This document shows positions 19,822 to 28,416 of a stretch of DNA of 64,000 nucleotides, one piece after another. Origin of the DNA: CAVTJL01 sp963752325 (GTDB lineage: Bacteria > Pseudomonadota > Alphaproteobacteria > Geminicoccales > Geminicoccaceae); contig CAVVXU010000022.1 in NCBI GenBank assembly GCA_963752325.1, positions 186,001 through 250,000 of the forward strand. Reading direction: 5' to 3'. The position numbers and the translations under genes are program-made. Below the pieces are notes generated by a model, which searched no databases, was not told where the DNA came from, and saw only the letters and a list, made by a program, of their open reading frames with translations. Each line of letters starts with the position of its first letter. Positions within the stretch are counted from its first letter, which is position 1.

Positions 19822-20298
19822 ATGACGCTCAAGCAGGACGTGGAGGTGCTCCGCAACATCCCGCTCTTCTCGAAAATCGAGCCCGCCCGGCTCAAGCTCC
19901 TGGCGTTCACGAGCGAGCATGTCGAGTTCGCGGACGGCGAGATCGTCTGCCGGCAGGGCGAGCTGGGCGATGCGGCCTACATCCTCCTCGAGGGCGACGC
20001 GGACGTCGTGGTCGACACGCCGGACGGCCCGGTGACGGTGGCGCGGCTGGGCCGCAACGATATCGTGGGCGAGATCGCCGTCCTGTGCGACGTGCCGAGG
20101 ACCGCCACCGTCCGCGCCGCCAGCAGGCTCGTGACGCTGCGCATCTCGAAGGACGGCTTCTTCAACCTGCTGATGCAGTTCCCCCAGGTGGGAGTAGGGA
20201 TCATGCACGAGCTGGCCTCGCGCCTCCATCACACCACCCAGCAGCTCACCGAGCTCTCGTCGCGCGTCCGGCGGCTCGAGCAGACGGCCTCGAGCTGA
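19822..20298 (+). CDS. Cyclic-nucleotide-binding domain protein (stand-alone)
   Basis: A 158-residue protein that is almost entirely one cNMP-binding domain, with no DNA-binding domain. The phosphate-binding cassette is intact: GEIAVLCDVPRTATVRA with Glu84 contacting ribose and Arg93 contacting the cyclic phosphate. A C-terminal helix (LASRLHHTTQQLTELSSRVRRLEQ) looks like a coiled coil. It lies 17 bases after the ABC-like gene and 3 bases before a cyclase gene. It is probably the receptor for that cyclase's product, perhaps acting on the ABC-like protein. Confidence 0.9.
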   Translation: MTLKQDVEVLRNIPLFSKIEPARLKLLAFTSEHVEFADGEIVCRQGELGDAAYILLEGDADVVVDTPDGPVTVARLGRNDIVGEIAVLCDVPRTATVRAASRLVTLRISKDGFFNLLMQFPQVGVGIMHELASRLHHTTQQLTELSSRVRRLEQTASS

Positions 20299-20301
20299 CC
20301 G

Positions 20302-21507
20302 ATGGCCGACGCCGAGGAGGCCGGCTGGCCGATCTATCGCGGCGCCACGCTCGCCTGGCTCGTCGGCGAGGCCATGACGATCCCCTTCGTCGACGATCTC
20401 CTGCCCGAGCTCGGCCGGCGTCTTGTGGCCGAAGGTGTGCCGCTCGACCGCCTGACCATGCACCTGCGCACGCTGCATCCCCAGTTCTGGGGCGCCCGCC
20501 TGCTCTGGCGACCCGGTCTGGACAAGGCCGAGCTGCGCTTCCTCGACCACGGCGTGGCCGAGGACCCGCGCTTCCAGAACAGCCCGGTGCGCGCCCTCTA
20601 CGAGGGTGCGGACGGCATCCGCCGGCGCCTGGACGTCCCGCGGCCCAACGAGGACGACGAGTTCGGCATCTATCCCGAGCTCAGGGCGGACGGGATCACC
20701 GACTATGTGGCCCTGCCGCTCGGCATGACCGATGGCAAGCGGCACGCCAGCAGCTGGTCCACGCGCCGGTCCGGGGGGTTCACGACGGAGGATCTGGTCA
20801 GGATCAACGACCTTCTGCCCGTGCTGTCGATGGCGGTGGAGATCCGCCTCAGCCGCCGGCTCACGAAGAACCTGCTCCGGACCTATGTGGGCAAGCATGC
20901 CGGCGACGAGATCCTGGCCGGCCGCATCACCCGAGGCAGCGGTCTCACCGTCAACGCCGCCATCTGGAACTGCGATCTCAGGGGCTTCACCGCCATCTCC
21001 GAGCTTTGGCCACGGGACGACGTGATCGCGCTGCTGAACGAGTATTTCGACACGATGGCTCAGCCGGTGGAGGAGCATGGCGGCGAGATCCTGAAGTTCA
21101 TCGGCGACGCCATGCTGGCCATCTTCCCGCTCGACGAGGAAAGCGCCTGCGCCCGCGCGCTGGAGGCAGCGCGCCTGGCGCGGGCCGGCATGGCGGAGCT
21201 CAACGAGCAGCGGGTCGCACGCGGTCAGCGCGCGCTGGGCTTCGGCCTGGCGCTCCATGTGGGCGACGTCATGTACGGCAATATCGGCTCGCGCTCGCGC
21301 CTCGACTTCACGGTCATCGGGCCTGCCGTCAACGTCGCCTCCCGCCTCGAGACCCTGACCAAGGAGCTGCGCCGCGAAGTGCTGATCTCGGGCGCCTTCG
21401 CCCGCCTCTGCCCCTGCGGCGGCGACAGCCTCGAGCGCCTGGGCGCCTATCCGCTGCGCGGCGTGGGCGAGCCGGTCGAGGTCTTCACCCTGCCCGACCC
21501 GAGCTGA
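20302..21507 (+). CDS. Class III adenylate/guanylate cyclase with N-terminal sensory region
   Basis: A 401-residue protein. Residues 1-195 form an uncharacterised, GAF-like sensory region with no membrane segment. The cyclase domain carries both metal aspartates, Asp225 (WNCDLRGFTAISE) and Asp269 (KFIGDAMLAIF), Lys265 for purine recognition, and the transition-state Asn/Arg in TVIGPAVNVASRLE. It should be active; the Lys/Thr pair leans to cAMP, but cGMP cannot be excluded. It follows the cNMP-binding gene by 3 bases and overlaps the FkbM gene by one base (TGATG). Confidence 0.9.
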   Translation: MADAEEAGWPIYRGATLAWLVGEAMTIPFVDDLLPELGRRLVAEGVPLDRLTMHLRTLHPQFWGARLLWRPGLDKAELRFLDHGVAEDPRFQNSPVRALYEGADGIRRRLDVPRPNEDDEFGIYPELRADGITDYVALPLGMTDGKRHASSWSTRRSGGFTTEDLVRINDLLPVLSMAVEIRLSRRLTKNLLRTYVGKHAGDEILAGRITRGSGLTVNAAIWNCDLRGFTAISELWPRDDVIALLNEYFDTMAQPVEEHGGEILKFIGDAMLAIFPLDEESACARALEAARLARAGMAELNEQRVARGQRALGFGLALHVGDVMYGNIGSRSRLDFTVIGPAVNVASRLETLTKELRREVLISGAFARLCPCGGDSLERLGAYPLRGVGEPVEVFTLPDPS

Positions 21508-22298
21508 TGCATGCCCTGAGACGGCTGGCGCGGGCGCTCGGCTACGAGCTCGTGCCCCTCAAGAAGGCGCGCCAGCCCGAGCTGAGGCTGGTGGCGGCGC
21601 TGCGCCGTGCCGGGATCGACGCCGTCATCGACGTGGGCGCCAATGCGGGGCAGTACGCGCTGCGCCTGCGCGAGGCCGGCTGGCGCGGGCCGATCCTCTC
21701 GATCGAGCCCCTGGCCGAGCTGCGGGACGCTCTCGCCCGGCGCGCCGCCGGCGACCCGGCCTGGCAGGTGGCGCCGGCCATGGCGCTGGGCGCCACGACC
21801 GGCAGCGCCACGCTCGAGGTGTCGAGCGAGAGTGACATGAGCTCGCTGCAGCCGCAGACCGCCCTTCTCGAGCGGCTCTCGCCCTCCTCGCGCATCGTCG
21901 AGCGGCGCCTGGTGCCGGTCCAGCGGCTGGACGAGCTGGATCTCGTCGTCGGCTCGAGCTGGCAGCGGCTCTTCCTCAAGCTCGACGTCCAGGGTGCCGA
22001 GCCCCTGGTGCTGGCGGGGGCCGAGGGCCTTTGGCCGCGAACTCAGGGCCTGCAGGTGGAGATGGCGCTGCTGCCGCTCTATGAGGGTGAGACCGACTGG
22101 CGCAGCATGGTGGACGACCTCGCAGGGCGCGGCTTCGAGCCCCATCTGCTGGTGCCGGGCTATTTCGAGCCCAAGCTCGCGCGCGAGGTCCAGGTGGACG
22201 GCGTGTTCTTCCGGAAGGAGCCGATGACGACAGCGCCCATGACAACCGCGCCGGTGACGACCGCGATGGCGGAGAGCGGAACCGATGGCGGGGCGTAG
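21507..22298 (+). CDS. FkbM-family SAM-dependent methyltransferase
   Basis: A 263-residue protein with the FkbM motifs AVIDVGANAGQYALRLREAGW (SAM-binding glycine loop), ILSIEP, and LFLKLDVQGAEPLVLAGAEG. The family O-methylates sugars or polyketides. The C-terminus has an odd near-repeat (MTTAPMTTAPVTTAM) just where it overlaps psd by 14 bases. The start at 21507 overlaps the cyclase stop. Its position beside phospholipid genes and a cyclase gives no clear substrate. Confidence 0.87.
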   Translation: MHALRRLARALGYELVPLKKARQPELRLVAALRRAGIDAVIDVGANAGQYALRLREAGWRGPILSIEPLAELRDALARRAAGDPAWQVAPAMALGATTGSATLEVSSESDMSSLQPQTALLERLSPSSRIVERRLVPVQRLDELDLVVGSSWQRLFLKLDVQGAEPLVLAGAEGLWPRTQGLQVEMALLPLYEGETDWRSMVDDLAGRGFEPHLLVPGYFEPKLAREVQVDGVFFRKEPMTTAPMTTAPVTTAMAESGTDGGA

Positions 22299-22986
22299 CG
22301 CCTTCGCGGCGCTGCAGGTGCCGATCTGCCGCGCCGGCTGGCCCTTCATCGGCGGCTTCCTGATCGTCTCGATCGTCCTGGGCTTCCTCTGGCTGCCGCT
22401 CTTCTGGATCGGCCTCGTCGCCACCTTGTGGTGTCTCTACTTCTTCAGGGACCCGAGGCGGGTGGCGCCGGTCGACCCGGCGCTGGCGCTGAGCCCGGCC
22501 GACGGCGTCGTCCAGTTCGTGGGCCTGCGCCGCCCCCCGCCCGAGCTGGAGCTCGGCGAGGTGCCCCTGCCCTCGGTGAGCGTCTTCCTCAACGTCCTCG
22601 ATGTGCACGTGAACCGCACGCCGGTGGCCGGCCGGATCGTGCGCAAGGCCTATCATCCGGGCAAGTTCCTCAATGCCGCGCTCGACAAGGCCTCGGACGA
22701 GAACGAGCGGCAGTCCTTCAAGATCCGCACCGCCGACGGCAAGGAGGTCGGCCTCGTCCAGATCGCCGGGCTCGTCGCGCGCCGCATCGTGGGCTATGTT
22801 GGCGAAGGTGCGGAGCTGGGCCCGGGCGATCGCGTGGGCTTGATTCGCTTCGGCAGCCGCTGTGACGTCTTTCTGCCGGCCGGCGTCACGCCGATCGTCA
22901 TCGAGGGGCAGCGTGCGGTGGCCGGTGAGACGGTGATCGCCCATCTGGTGGGCACGCAGAGCGAGCGCGTGGGACGCGAGAGCTGA
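22285..22986 (+). CDS. psd: Phosphatidylserine decarboxylase proenzyme
   Basis: This 233-residue proenzyme of the short (Psd-B/archaeal-type) class converts phosphatidylserine to phosphatidylethanolamine. The self-cleavage site is IRFGSRCDVF, where cutting before Ser191 creates the pyruvoyl cofactor. LSPADGVVQFVG and LNVLDVHVNRTPVAG are the conserved upstream motifs, and residues 20-50 form a membrane hairpin. It starts inside the FkbM gene and overlaps the pssA start by one base, so psd and pssA are coupled. Confidence 0.95.
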   Translation: MAGRSAFAALQVPICRAGWPFIGGFLIVSIVLGFLWLPLFWIGLVATLWCLYFFRDPRRVAPVDPALALSPADGVVQFVGLRRPPPELELGEVPLPSVSVFLNVLDVHVNRTPVAGRIVRKAYHPGKFLNAALDKASDENERQSFKIRTADGKEVGLVQIAGLVARRIVGYVGEGAELGPGDRVGLIRFGSRCDVFLPAGVTPIVIEGQRAVAGETVIAHLVGTQSERVGRES

Positions 22987-23828
22987 TGTTGCGACGCGAG
23001 CGCCGCCGGCGCCTTCGGGGCCGGCCGCTTCTTCACCTCGTCCCGAACCTCTTCACGATCCTCGGCCTGTCGCTGGGGCTGACCGGGCTGCGCTACGGTC
23101 TCGATTCCCGCTTCGAGCTCGCTGTGGCGCTCATCATCGCGGCGGCGGTGGTCGACGGGCTCGACGGCCGCTCGGCTCGGCTGCTCAACATCACGAGCCG
23201 ACTGGGCGCCGAGCTCGACAGTCTCGCCGATTTCGTGAACTTCGGCGTGGCACCGGCGATCGTCGTCTATCTTTGGACCTTGAGCGAGCTGCGTGGAATA
23301 GGCTGGGCGATTGCCATCCTCTTCGCCACCTGCTGCGCGCTCCGCCTCGCCCGCTTCAACAGCGAGCTCGAGGATCCGGCCAAGCCGCGCTGGATGACCT
23401 ACTTCTTCACCGGCATCCCGGCACCAGCGGCGGCCGGCCTCGTGCTGATGCCGATGATGGCGTGGTTCGTGCTTGGCGAGGGCTGGGTCAGGAGCTGGAC
23501 CCTGAACGCCGTGATGATGCTGTTCGTGGCGCTCATGATGGTCTCCCGGGTGCCAACCTTCTCGCTGAAGCGGATCCGCGTGCGGCACGACTGGTTCCCC
23601 GCGATCCTCCTGGTGGGCGGCATGACGGTGGTCCTGCTCGTGACAGAGACCTGGCTGACGCTCTCGGTGATCGGCCTTCTCTATCTGGCCAGCATCCCGG
23701 CCAGCATCGTCGTCGCGCGCCGCCTGCGGCACAAGGAGGAGGCGACTGCTGCCGCCCCGGCGCGGGAGCCGGTGGACGACGAGGCCGATCGCATCGTCGC
23801 CTTCGAGGCCCGTCCGCCCCGCCTCTGA
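22986..23828 (+). CDS. pssA: Phosphatidylserine synthase (CDP-alcohol phosphotransferase)
   Basis: A 280-residue integral membrane enzyme that transfers phosphatidate from CDP-diacylglycerol to L-serine. The CDP-alcohol phosphotransferase signature DGxDGxxAR...GxxxDxxxD is complete (DGLDGRSAR then GAELDSLAD), followed by NFGVAPA, typical of PssA. About eight hydrophobic segments are visible. Coupled by a TGATG overlap to psd, it forms the standard phosphatidylethanolamine pathway pair. Confidence 0.95.
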   Translation: MLRRERRRRLRGRPLLHLVPNLFTILGLSLGLTGLRYGLDSRFELAVALIIAAAVVDGLDGRSARLLNITSRLGAELDSLADFVNFGVAPAIVVYLWTLSELRGIGWAIAILFATCCALRLARFNSELEDPAKPRWMTYFFTGIPAPAAAGLVLMPMMAWFVLGEGWVRSWTLNAVMMLFVALMMVSRVPTFSLKRIRVRHDWFPAILLVGGMTVVLLVTETWLTLSVIGLLYLASIPASIVVARRLRHKEEATAAAPAREPVDDEADRIVAFEARPPRL

Positions 23829-23849
23829 GCGGCCGGACGGGGCGCCACC

Positions 23850-24464
23850 ATGCTCGACGCGGCGGCCCGCCGCCTCATCGATCCGCCTTTGGATCGCGTG
23901 GCCGGGCGACTCGCCGCGACCCCGCTTTCCGCCAACGCCACCACCGTCGGCGGCTTCGTGCTCGGCCTCGCCGCGATGGGAGCCGTGGCGCTGGGCCTCT
24001 ATCTAACAGGTCTCGTGCTGCTGCTTCTCAATCGGCTGGCCGACGGGCTCGACGGTGCCATCGCCCGGCGTCGCGGCATCACCGACCTCGGCGGCTTCCT
24101 CGACATCGTCCTCGACTTCATCGTCTACTCGGGCATCGTCTTCGCCTTCGCGGTCGCCGATCCGGGGCGCAACGCGCTTGCCGCCGCCTTTCTCATCTTC
24201 GCCTTCATGGGCACGGGCTGCTCCTTCCTCGCGTTTGCGATCATGGCTGCCAAGCGCGGCGTCACGACCGAGGCGCGGGGCCGGAAATCCCTCTACTATC
24301 TGGGCGGCCTCACCGAGGGCACCGAGACGATCGCCTTCCTCGCCGCCTGCACCCTGTTCCCGCAGGCCTTTCCGATCCTGGCGGTCGTCTTCGGGTTTCT
24401 CTGCTGGATCACCACGGCAGGCCGTATCGCCACCGCTGCCGGGGTGCTGCGCGCTGGAGGTTGA
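23850..24464 (+). CDS. Second CDP-alcohol phosphotransferase family protein
   Basis: This 204-residue membrane protein has a full DGxDGxxAR...GxxxDxxxD motif (DGLDGAIAR then GGFLDIVLD). It starts 21 bases after pssA. It is not a second PssA: it lacks the NFGVAPA segment and has the GRKSLYYLGGLTEGTETI stretch found in small homologues of unassigned substrate. It may make phosphatidylglycerol phosphate, an inositol-type lipid or another headgroup. Confidence 0.85.
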   Translation: MLDAAARRLIDPPLDRVAGRLAATPLSANATTVGGFVLGLAAMGAVALGLYLTGLVLLLLNRLADGLDGAIARRRGITDLGGFLDIVLDFIVYSGIVFAFAVADPGRNALAAAFLIFAFMGTGCSFLAFAIMAAKRGVTTEARGRKSLYYLGGLTEGTETIAFLAACTLFPQAFPILAVVFGFLCWITTAGRIATAAGVLRAGG

Positions 24465-24558
24465 TCTGGCGCAAGGCCCCGGGTAGCGGCAGGCCACAAT
24501 GTCCTCCGGACCCGGATGCTGCCGGGCCCGGAGCCGGGTTAGAGAGAAGGTTTGGACG

Positions 24559-25380
24559 ATGGCGTATCATACGATTCTTCTGTCGCTGCAGGACGATGCC
24601 CAGAACGAGGCGCGCATCCGCCTCGCGAGCCGCCTGGCGGAGCGCTTCGAGGCGCAGCTCGCGGGCCTGCACGTGACGCCGCCGCCGATCATCCCGGTGG
24701 GCTACGGCGAGGGTGCTGCCTATCTCGGGCCCGAGGTGATCGAGAGCCAGCGCGAGGCGGCGAAGATCGTCGCCACGCGGCTCAGGAAGAGCTTCGAGGC
24801 CACCGCCACGGCTGGTGCCGCCGGTGCCGTCTTCACCGAGCAGGAGGGTGTGCCGGGCGACTGCCTGGGCGAGGCGGCCCGTGCCGCCGATCTCACCGTG
24901 GCGCCCCAGAGCGGGGCCACCGGGATCGACGCGCTGCCGGCCCAGCTGGTCGAGCAGGCGGTGATGGCAGCGGGCGGCCCCGTCTTGATGGTGCCTCAGG
25001 ACGGCTGGCAGGGCGACATCGGCAGGCAGGTGCTGTGCGCCTGGAACGGCTCGCGCGAGGCGGCCCGCGTGCTCAAGGATGCGCTGCCGTTCCTCGCCAG
25101 CGCTGCCAAGGTGACGCTTGTCAGCATCGGCGAGTTCTGGGGGCCGAGCCTGGCCGAGGCGGCGGCGATGCTGGCCCGCCACAAGATCACGGCCGAGACC
25201 GTGAGCCTCGAGGCGAGCGACGACGCCGCCGGCGTTCTGCTGCAGGCCGCGGCCGAGCGGTCCTGTGATCTCCTGGTGATGGGCGCCTACGGGCACTCGC
25301 GGCTGCGCGAGATGGTCCTGGGCGGCGCCACCCGCGACATCATCCGGCAGGCGACGCTGCCGGTGCTCCTCAGCGCCTGA
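24559..25380 (+). CDS. Universal stress protein (tandem USP domains)
   Basis: A 273-residue cytoplasmic protein made of two USP-like halves. The second half carries the ATP-binding motif GxxGxxxxxxxxxG(A)T (MGAYGHSRLREMVLGGATRDII) and the first ends VLMVPQDG. AGAAGG lies 8 bases upstream of the chosen ATG. Its end overlaps the convergent DsbB gene by 11 bases. It has a role in stress survival by family. Confidence 0.9.
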   Translation: MAYHTILLSLQDDAQNEARIRLASRLAERFEAQLAGLHVTPPPIIPVGYGEGAAYLGPEVIESQREAAKIVATRLRKSFEATATAGAAGAVFTEQEGVPGDCLGEAARAADLTVAPQSGATGIDALPAQLVEQAVMAAGGPVLMVPQDGWQGDIGRQVLCAWNGSREAARVLKDALPFLASAAKVTLVSIGEFWGPSLAEAAAMLARHKITAETVSLEASDDAAGVLLQAAAERSCDLLVMGAYGHSRLREMVLGGATRDIIRQATLPVLLSA

Positions 25381-25867
25381 GCGGCCGGCGGGCGAAGGCG
25401 CCCCACGCCGCGAGGGCGGCCATGGCCAGGGCGAAGAGCAGGTTCCAGGTCGCGAGCGACAGGCCCAGCCACGCGGCCTGGACCTGATCGCAGGTGGGTC
25501 GTGCGGTCATGAGCTGCGCCCGAAGCTGGTCGATGCTCGTGGCCGTGGCCCCGGCGACGCAGCTCTCGGGCAGCGTGAAGATCCCCTGCTCGACGCCGAC
25601 ATGGAAGCCGGCGATGCCGGCATCGACGAGCAGTGCTGCGCAGGCGAGCACCAGCCCCAGCCGCGGCCACCCGAGCACGACCCCGGCCAGCGCCAGGAGG
25701 GCGGCCACGGCATAGGGGTAGCGCTCGAGGATGCAGAGATGGCAGGGCGCGAGGCCGAAGCCGAACTGGAGGACGAAGGCCACGACCAGGGCACCGATCG
25801 AGGCGGCCGCCACGAGGAGGGCGACGGCGCGGGCGGTGGGCCCCTGGCCGGATCGGGGGGCCGTCAT
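25370..25867 (-). CDS. dsbB: DsbB-family disulfide bond formation protein
   Basis: A 165-residue inner-membrane protein with four hydrophobic helices. It has the quinone-side cysteine pair PC42HLC45 and a second periplasmic cysteine pair (LPESCV and PTCDQ). It would re-oxidise DsbA and pass electrons to ubiquinone. No dsbA is visible in the window. It is divergent from the SPFH gene across a 296-base gap. Confidence 0.9.
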   Translation of the reverse strand: MTAPRSGQGPTARAVALLVAAASIGALVVAFVLQFGFGLAPCHLCILERYPYAVAALLALAGVVLGWPRLGLVLACAALLVDAGIAGFHVGVEQGIFTLPESCVAGATATSIDQLRAQLMTARPTCDQVQAAWLGLSLATWNLLFALAMAALAAWGAFARRPLRR

Positions 25868-26163
25868 CGCCGGGCGCTCGAGGAAGGGCCGGGTGACAAG
25901 GAAGCCAGCCTCCCGTCTGCGGGGACGCTGGCCCGGTCGTGGCGCCTTCGCTGCACGCGGTTTCCTTCGCGGATGGAGCTGGCTGCCCGCTTAGCCGATC
26001 GCGCGACGGCTCGGCAAGTGCCCCGCGGCCGGCAGCGCGTTAACGATCGTGCAAGAACGATGTAAGAGAGTGCGTGGAGCGCCTGGACCGGTCTCGGCCG
26101 GCCGAAGCCTGGCGGCAGGGGGCCGACGGGAGGGGTGATGCGCCACCCGGGGCAGCGCCCTCT

Positions 26164-27123
26164 ATGACCGGCTTCACTGCCTTCGCCCTGACCGTGCTCG
26201 CGATCGTGCTCGTCCTCGTCCTTGTGGGCGTGCGCTCGGTGCCGCAGGGCACGGAGCAGACGGTCGAGCGTTTCGGCCGCTACACGCGCACGCTGAGCCC
26301 CGGCCTCAACCTCATCATCCCCTTCATCGATCGCATCGGCGCCAGGCTCACGATGATGGAGCAGGTGCTGGACGTGCCCTCGCAGGAGGTCATCACCCGC
26401 GACAACGCCACCGTCACGGTGGATGGGGTCGTCTTCTATCAGGTGCTGGATGCCGCCAAAGCCGCCTACGAGGTGCGCCAGCTCGACAACGCGATCCTCA
26501 ATCTCGTCACCACCAACGTCCGCACCGTGATGGGCTCGATGGACCTGGACGAGCTCCTCTCCAAGCGCGACGAGATCAATGTCCGCCTGCTGCACGTGGT
26601 CGACGAGGCGACCAGCCCCTGGGGCCTCAAGGTCACCCGCATCGAGATCAAGGACATCACCCCGCCGCAGGACCTGGTGGACGCGATGGCCCGGCAGATG
26701 AAGGCCGAGCGCGACAAGCGGGCCCAGGTGCTCCTGGCCGAGGGCGAGCGCGCGGCGGCGATCCTGCGCGCCGAGGGGGCGAAGCAGGGTGCCATCCTCG
26801 AGGCCGAGGGCCGCAAGGAGGCGGCCTTTCGCGACGCGGAGGCGCGCGAGCGGCTGGCCGAGGCCGAGGCCAAAGCCACGGCGATGCTCTCCCAGGCAAT
26901 CGAGGCGGGCAGCGCCCAGGCGATCAACTACTATGTGGCGCAGCGCTATCTGGACGCGCTCACCGCCTTCGCGGCGAGCCCGAACCAGAAGACGCTGGTG
27001 CTGCCGATGGAGGCCACGGCCGTTCTGGGCTCGCTCGCCGGCATCGGCGAGATCGCGCGCGAGGCTTTCGCACGGTCCGGCGCCGCCCCACCCGCGCGTG
27101 GGCAGGGCGGGAGCGACGCGTGA
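26164..27123 (+). CDS. SPFH/band-7 membrane protein (QmcA/stomatin-like)
   Basis: A 319-residue protein with one N-terminal membrane anchor (ALTVLAIVLVLVLVGV), an SPFH domain at about 25-185 (VPQGTEQTVERFGRYTRTLSPGL to IEIKDITPPQDL), and a charged Ala/Glu-rich coiled coil at ~190-270. It scaffolds membrane microdomains and modulates membrane proteases by family. The frame is open upstream; 26164 was chosen to place the anchor at the N-terminus. It overlaps the NfeD gene by four bases (GTGA), the standard pairing. Confidence 0.93.
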   Translation: MTGFTAFALTVLAIVLVLVLVGVRSVPQGTEQTVERFGRYTRTLSPGLNLIIPFIDRIGARLTMMEQVLDVPSQEVITRDNATVTVDGVVFYQVLDAAKAAYEVRQLDNAILNLVTTNVRTVMGSMDLDELLSKRDEINVRLLHVVDEATSPWGLKVTRIEIKDITPPQDLVDAMARQMKAERDKRAQVLLAEGERAAAILRAEGAKQGAILEAEGRKEAAFRDAEARERLAEAEAKATAMLSQAIEAGSAQAINYYVAQRYLDALTAFAASPNQKTLVLPMEATAVLGSLAGIGEIAREAFARSGAAPPARGQGGSDA

Positions 27124-27590
27124 CTCCCGAGCCCTGGCACTGGCTCCTGCTCGGCGGTGCCCTGATCGTCATTGAGGCCATCGCACCGGGCTTCGTCGCG
27201 CTGTGGCTCGGCATCGCGGCACTCCTTACCGGCGGCGTCCTGTGGCTGGCACCGACCCTGGGCTGGCAGGCCCAGATCCTCGTCTTCGCGGTGCTGGCGG
27301 TGGCGGCGGTGTGGGGCTGGCTCGCTTGGCGGCGTCGCCATCCGCTGCGGACGGACCAGCCGTCGCTCAACCGCCGGGTCGACGCCCTGATCGGCCAGCG
27401 GCTGGAGCTGGTCGAGCCGATCCGCCAGGGCCGCGGGCGGGCGCGGGCCGGCGATTCGAGCTGGGCCGTGCACGGGCCCGATCTTCCGGCCGGCACCGTG
27501 GTCCGGGTAACCGCCGCCGAAGGCTCTCTTCTCATCGTCGAGCCCGCGGCCGACCCCGCCCCGCTTGACCCTGCGCGATCGGCCGTCTAG
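27120..27590 (+). CDS. NfeD-family membrane protein
   Basis: A 156-residue short NfeD with three N-terminal hydrophobic segments (LLLGGALIVIEAIAPGFVALWLGIAALL, ILVFAVLAVAAVWGWLAW) and a C-terminal OB-fold domain (NRRVDALIGQRLELVEPI to GTVVRVTAAEGSLLIVEP). It starts with GTG overlapping the SPFH stop. NfeD proteins partner with SPFH proteins in the membrane. It ends 13 bases before tRNA-Leu. Confidence 0.93.
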   Translation: MTPEPWHWLLLGGALIVIEAIAPGFVALWLGIAALLTGGVLWLAPTLGWQAQILVFAVLAVAAVWGWLAWRRRHPLRTDQPSLNRRVDALIGQRLELVEPIRQGRGRARAGDSSWAVHGPDLPAGTVVRVTAAEGSLLIVEPAADPAPLDPARSAV

Positions 27591-27603
27591 ATCCCGCGCG
27601 CGG

Positions 27604-27690
27604 GCCCCCGTGGCGGAATTGGTAGACGCGGCAGACTCAAAATCTGTTGCCCGCAAGGGCGTGCTGGTTCGAGTCCGGCCGGGGGCACCA
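27604..27690 (+). tRNA. tRNA-Leu (anticodon CAA)
   Basis: An 87-base class II tRNA. The acceptor stem is GCCCCCG paired with CGGGGGC; D-loop GGTAGACGCGG and T-arm GGTTCGAGTCC are present, and CCA is encoded. The anticodon loop CTCAAAA gives anticodon CAA, reading UUG. The long variable arm (TGCCCGCAAGGGCG) is typical of leucine tRNAs. Confidence 0.97.
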
Positions 27691-27967
27691 AGGCTTTGTT
27701 GGCGATCGGCGGACTTCCGCGAAAGGCCGATATCGGCGCCGGGTATGATCGGGATACGATCAGCGGGCACGCGAGCGCATGGGTGGGCTTGCACGACTTC
27801 GTGGCAGCCACACGATCGGCTGCCGGAGGGGTTTTCCCCCGTTTCGGGGAGAACCTCGAAGTCGCCGCCTGGAACTCCTCAGGCGGCAGCACGCCGCCCG
27901 TCTCGAGCGCGGTGCCCGCTTGGCAGAGCGCGCGCGCCAAGTGAGGCGCCCAAGGGCAGTACCGACC
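27691..27967. other. Gene-free stretch between tRNA-Leu and IS remnant
   Basis: No credible gene is seen. Short open frames on both strands lack start signals and recognisable motifs. No repeat of the tRNA 3' end was found here, so there is no sign of an attachment-site duplication. Confidence 0.5.
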
Positions 27968-27970
27968 GAC

Positions 27971-27998
27971 TGGACTGCGCCCCTCGGGCCGGACAGGT
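27971..27998 (+). repeat. Left terminal inverted repeat of IS3 element
   Basis: It begins TGGACTGCGCCCCTCGGGCC and matches the reverse complement of 29248-29275 with three mismatches over 28 bases; GAC on the outer side also matches. Confidence 0.85.
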
Positions 27999-28048
27999 GG
28001 CGGCTTGTGAGTTGACGGGGCTCGCCGGGCCTTCGAGGAAGCAGGCCC

Positions 28049-28416
28049 ATAGCCAAGCACCGCACCCACAGCATCGCGTTCGAGCGCCAGGTCGCGCAGA
28101 AATTCATCGCCGGCGAGACACTGCACGGTCTCGCCCAGCGGCATGACGTCCCGCGCAACCTGATCCCATGCAAGGCGCCGCCTTGCATGGGTCGCCAAGT
28201 ACGAGGGGGGCTTTTGACGAGGACGCCTGTGCCGTCGATCTGCTGCAGGAGTATGAAGCCAGGATCGCAGCGCTCGAGCGCCTGGTCGGCCGGCAGGCGC
28301 TGGAGCTCGAGTTTCTAAAGGGGGCCTTGCGCTCGGCACGGTCGTCGCGAAGCGGGCCTACATCCGTGATCACCGGCCCGGTGGTCTCTCCATCGTCCAA
28401 GGATGCCGGCCGATGA
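28049..28416 (+). pseudogene. IS3-family transposase orfA, broken
   Basis: The reading begins at ATA (28049), where MAKHRTHS would be expected in the family, so the start codon is lost. The helix-turn-helix part runs to HDVPRNLI, then a 27-base palindrome shifts the frame. The leucine-zipper part (LLQEYEARIAALERLVGRQALELEFLKGA) continues in another frame to the stop at 28414-28416, which overlaps the orfB ATG. Confidence 0.85.
28165..28191. repeat. 27-base perfect palindrome inserted in orfA
   Basis: CCCATGCAAGGCG is followed by a single C and then its exact reverse complement CGCCTTGCATGGG. It sits exactly where the conserved orfA reading is interrupted, so it looks like an insertion relative to intact family members. 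Confidence 0.85.

Noticed and set aside
27587..28339. 250-residue minus-strand frame containing a PPAGLEPARPC-like stretch
   Set aside because: That peptide is the reverse translation of the tRNA-Leu gene, a common false gene call.
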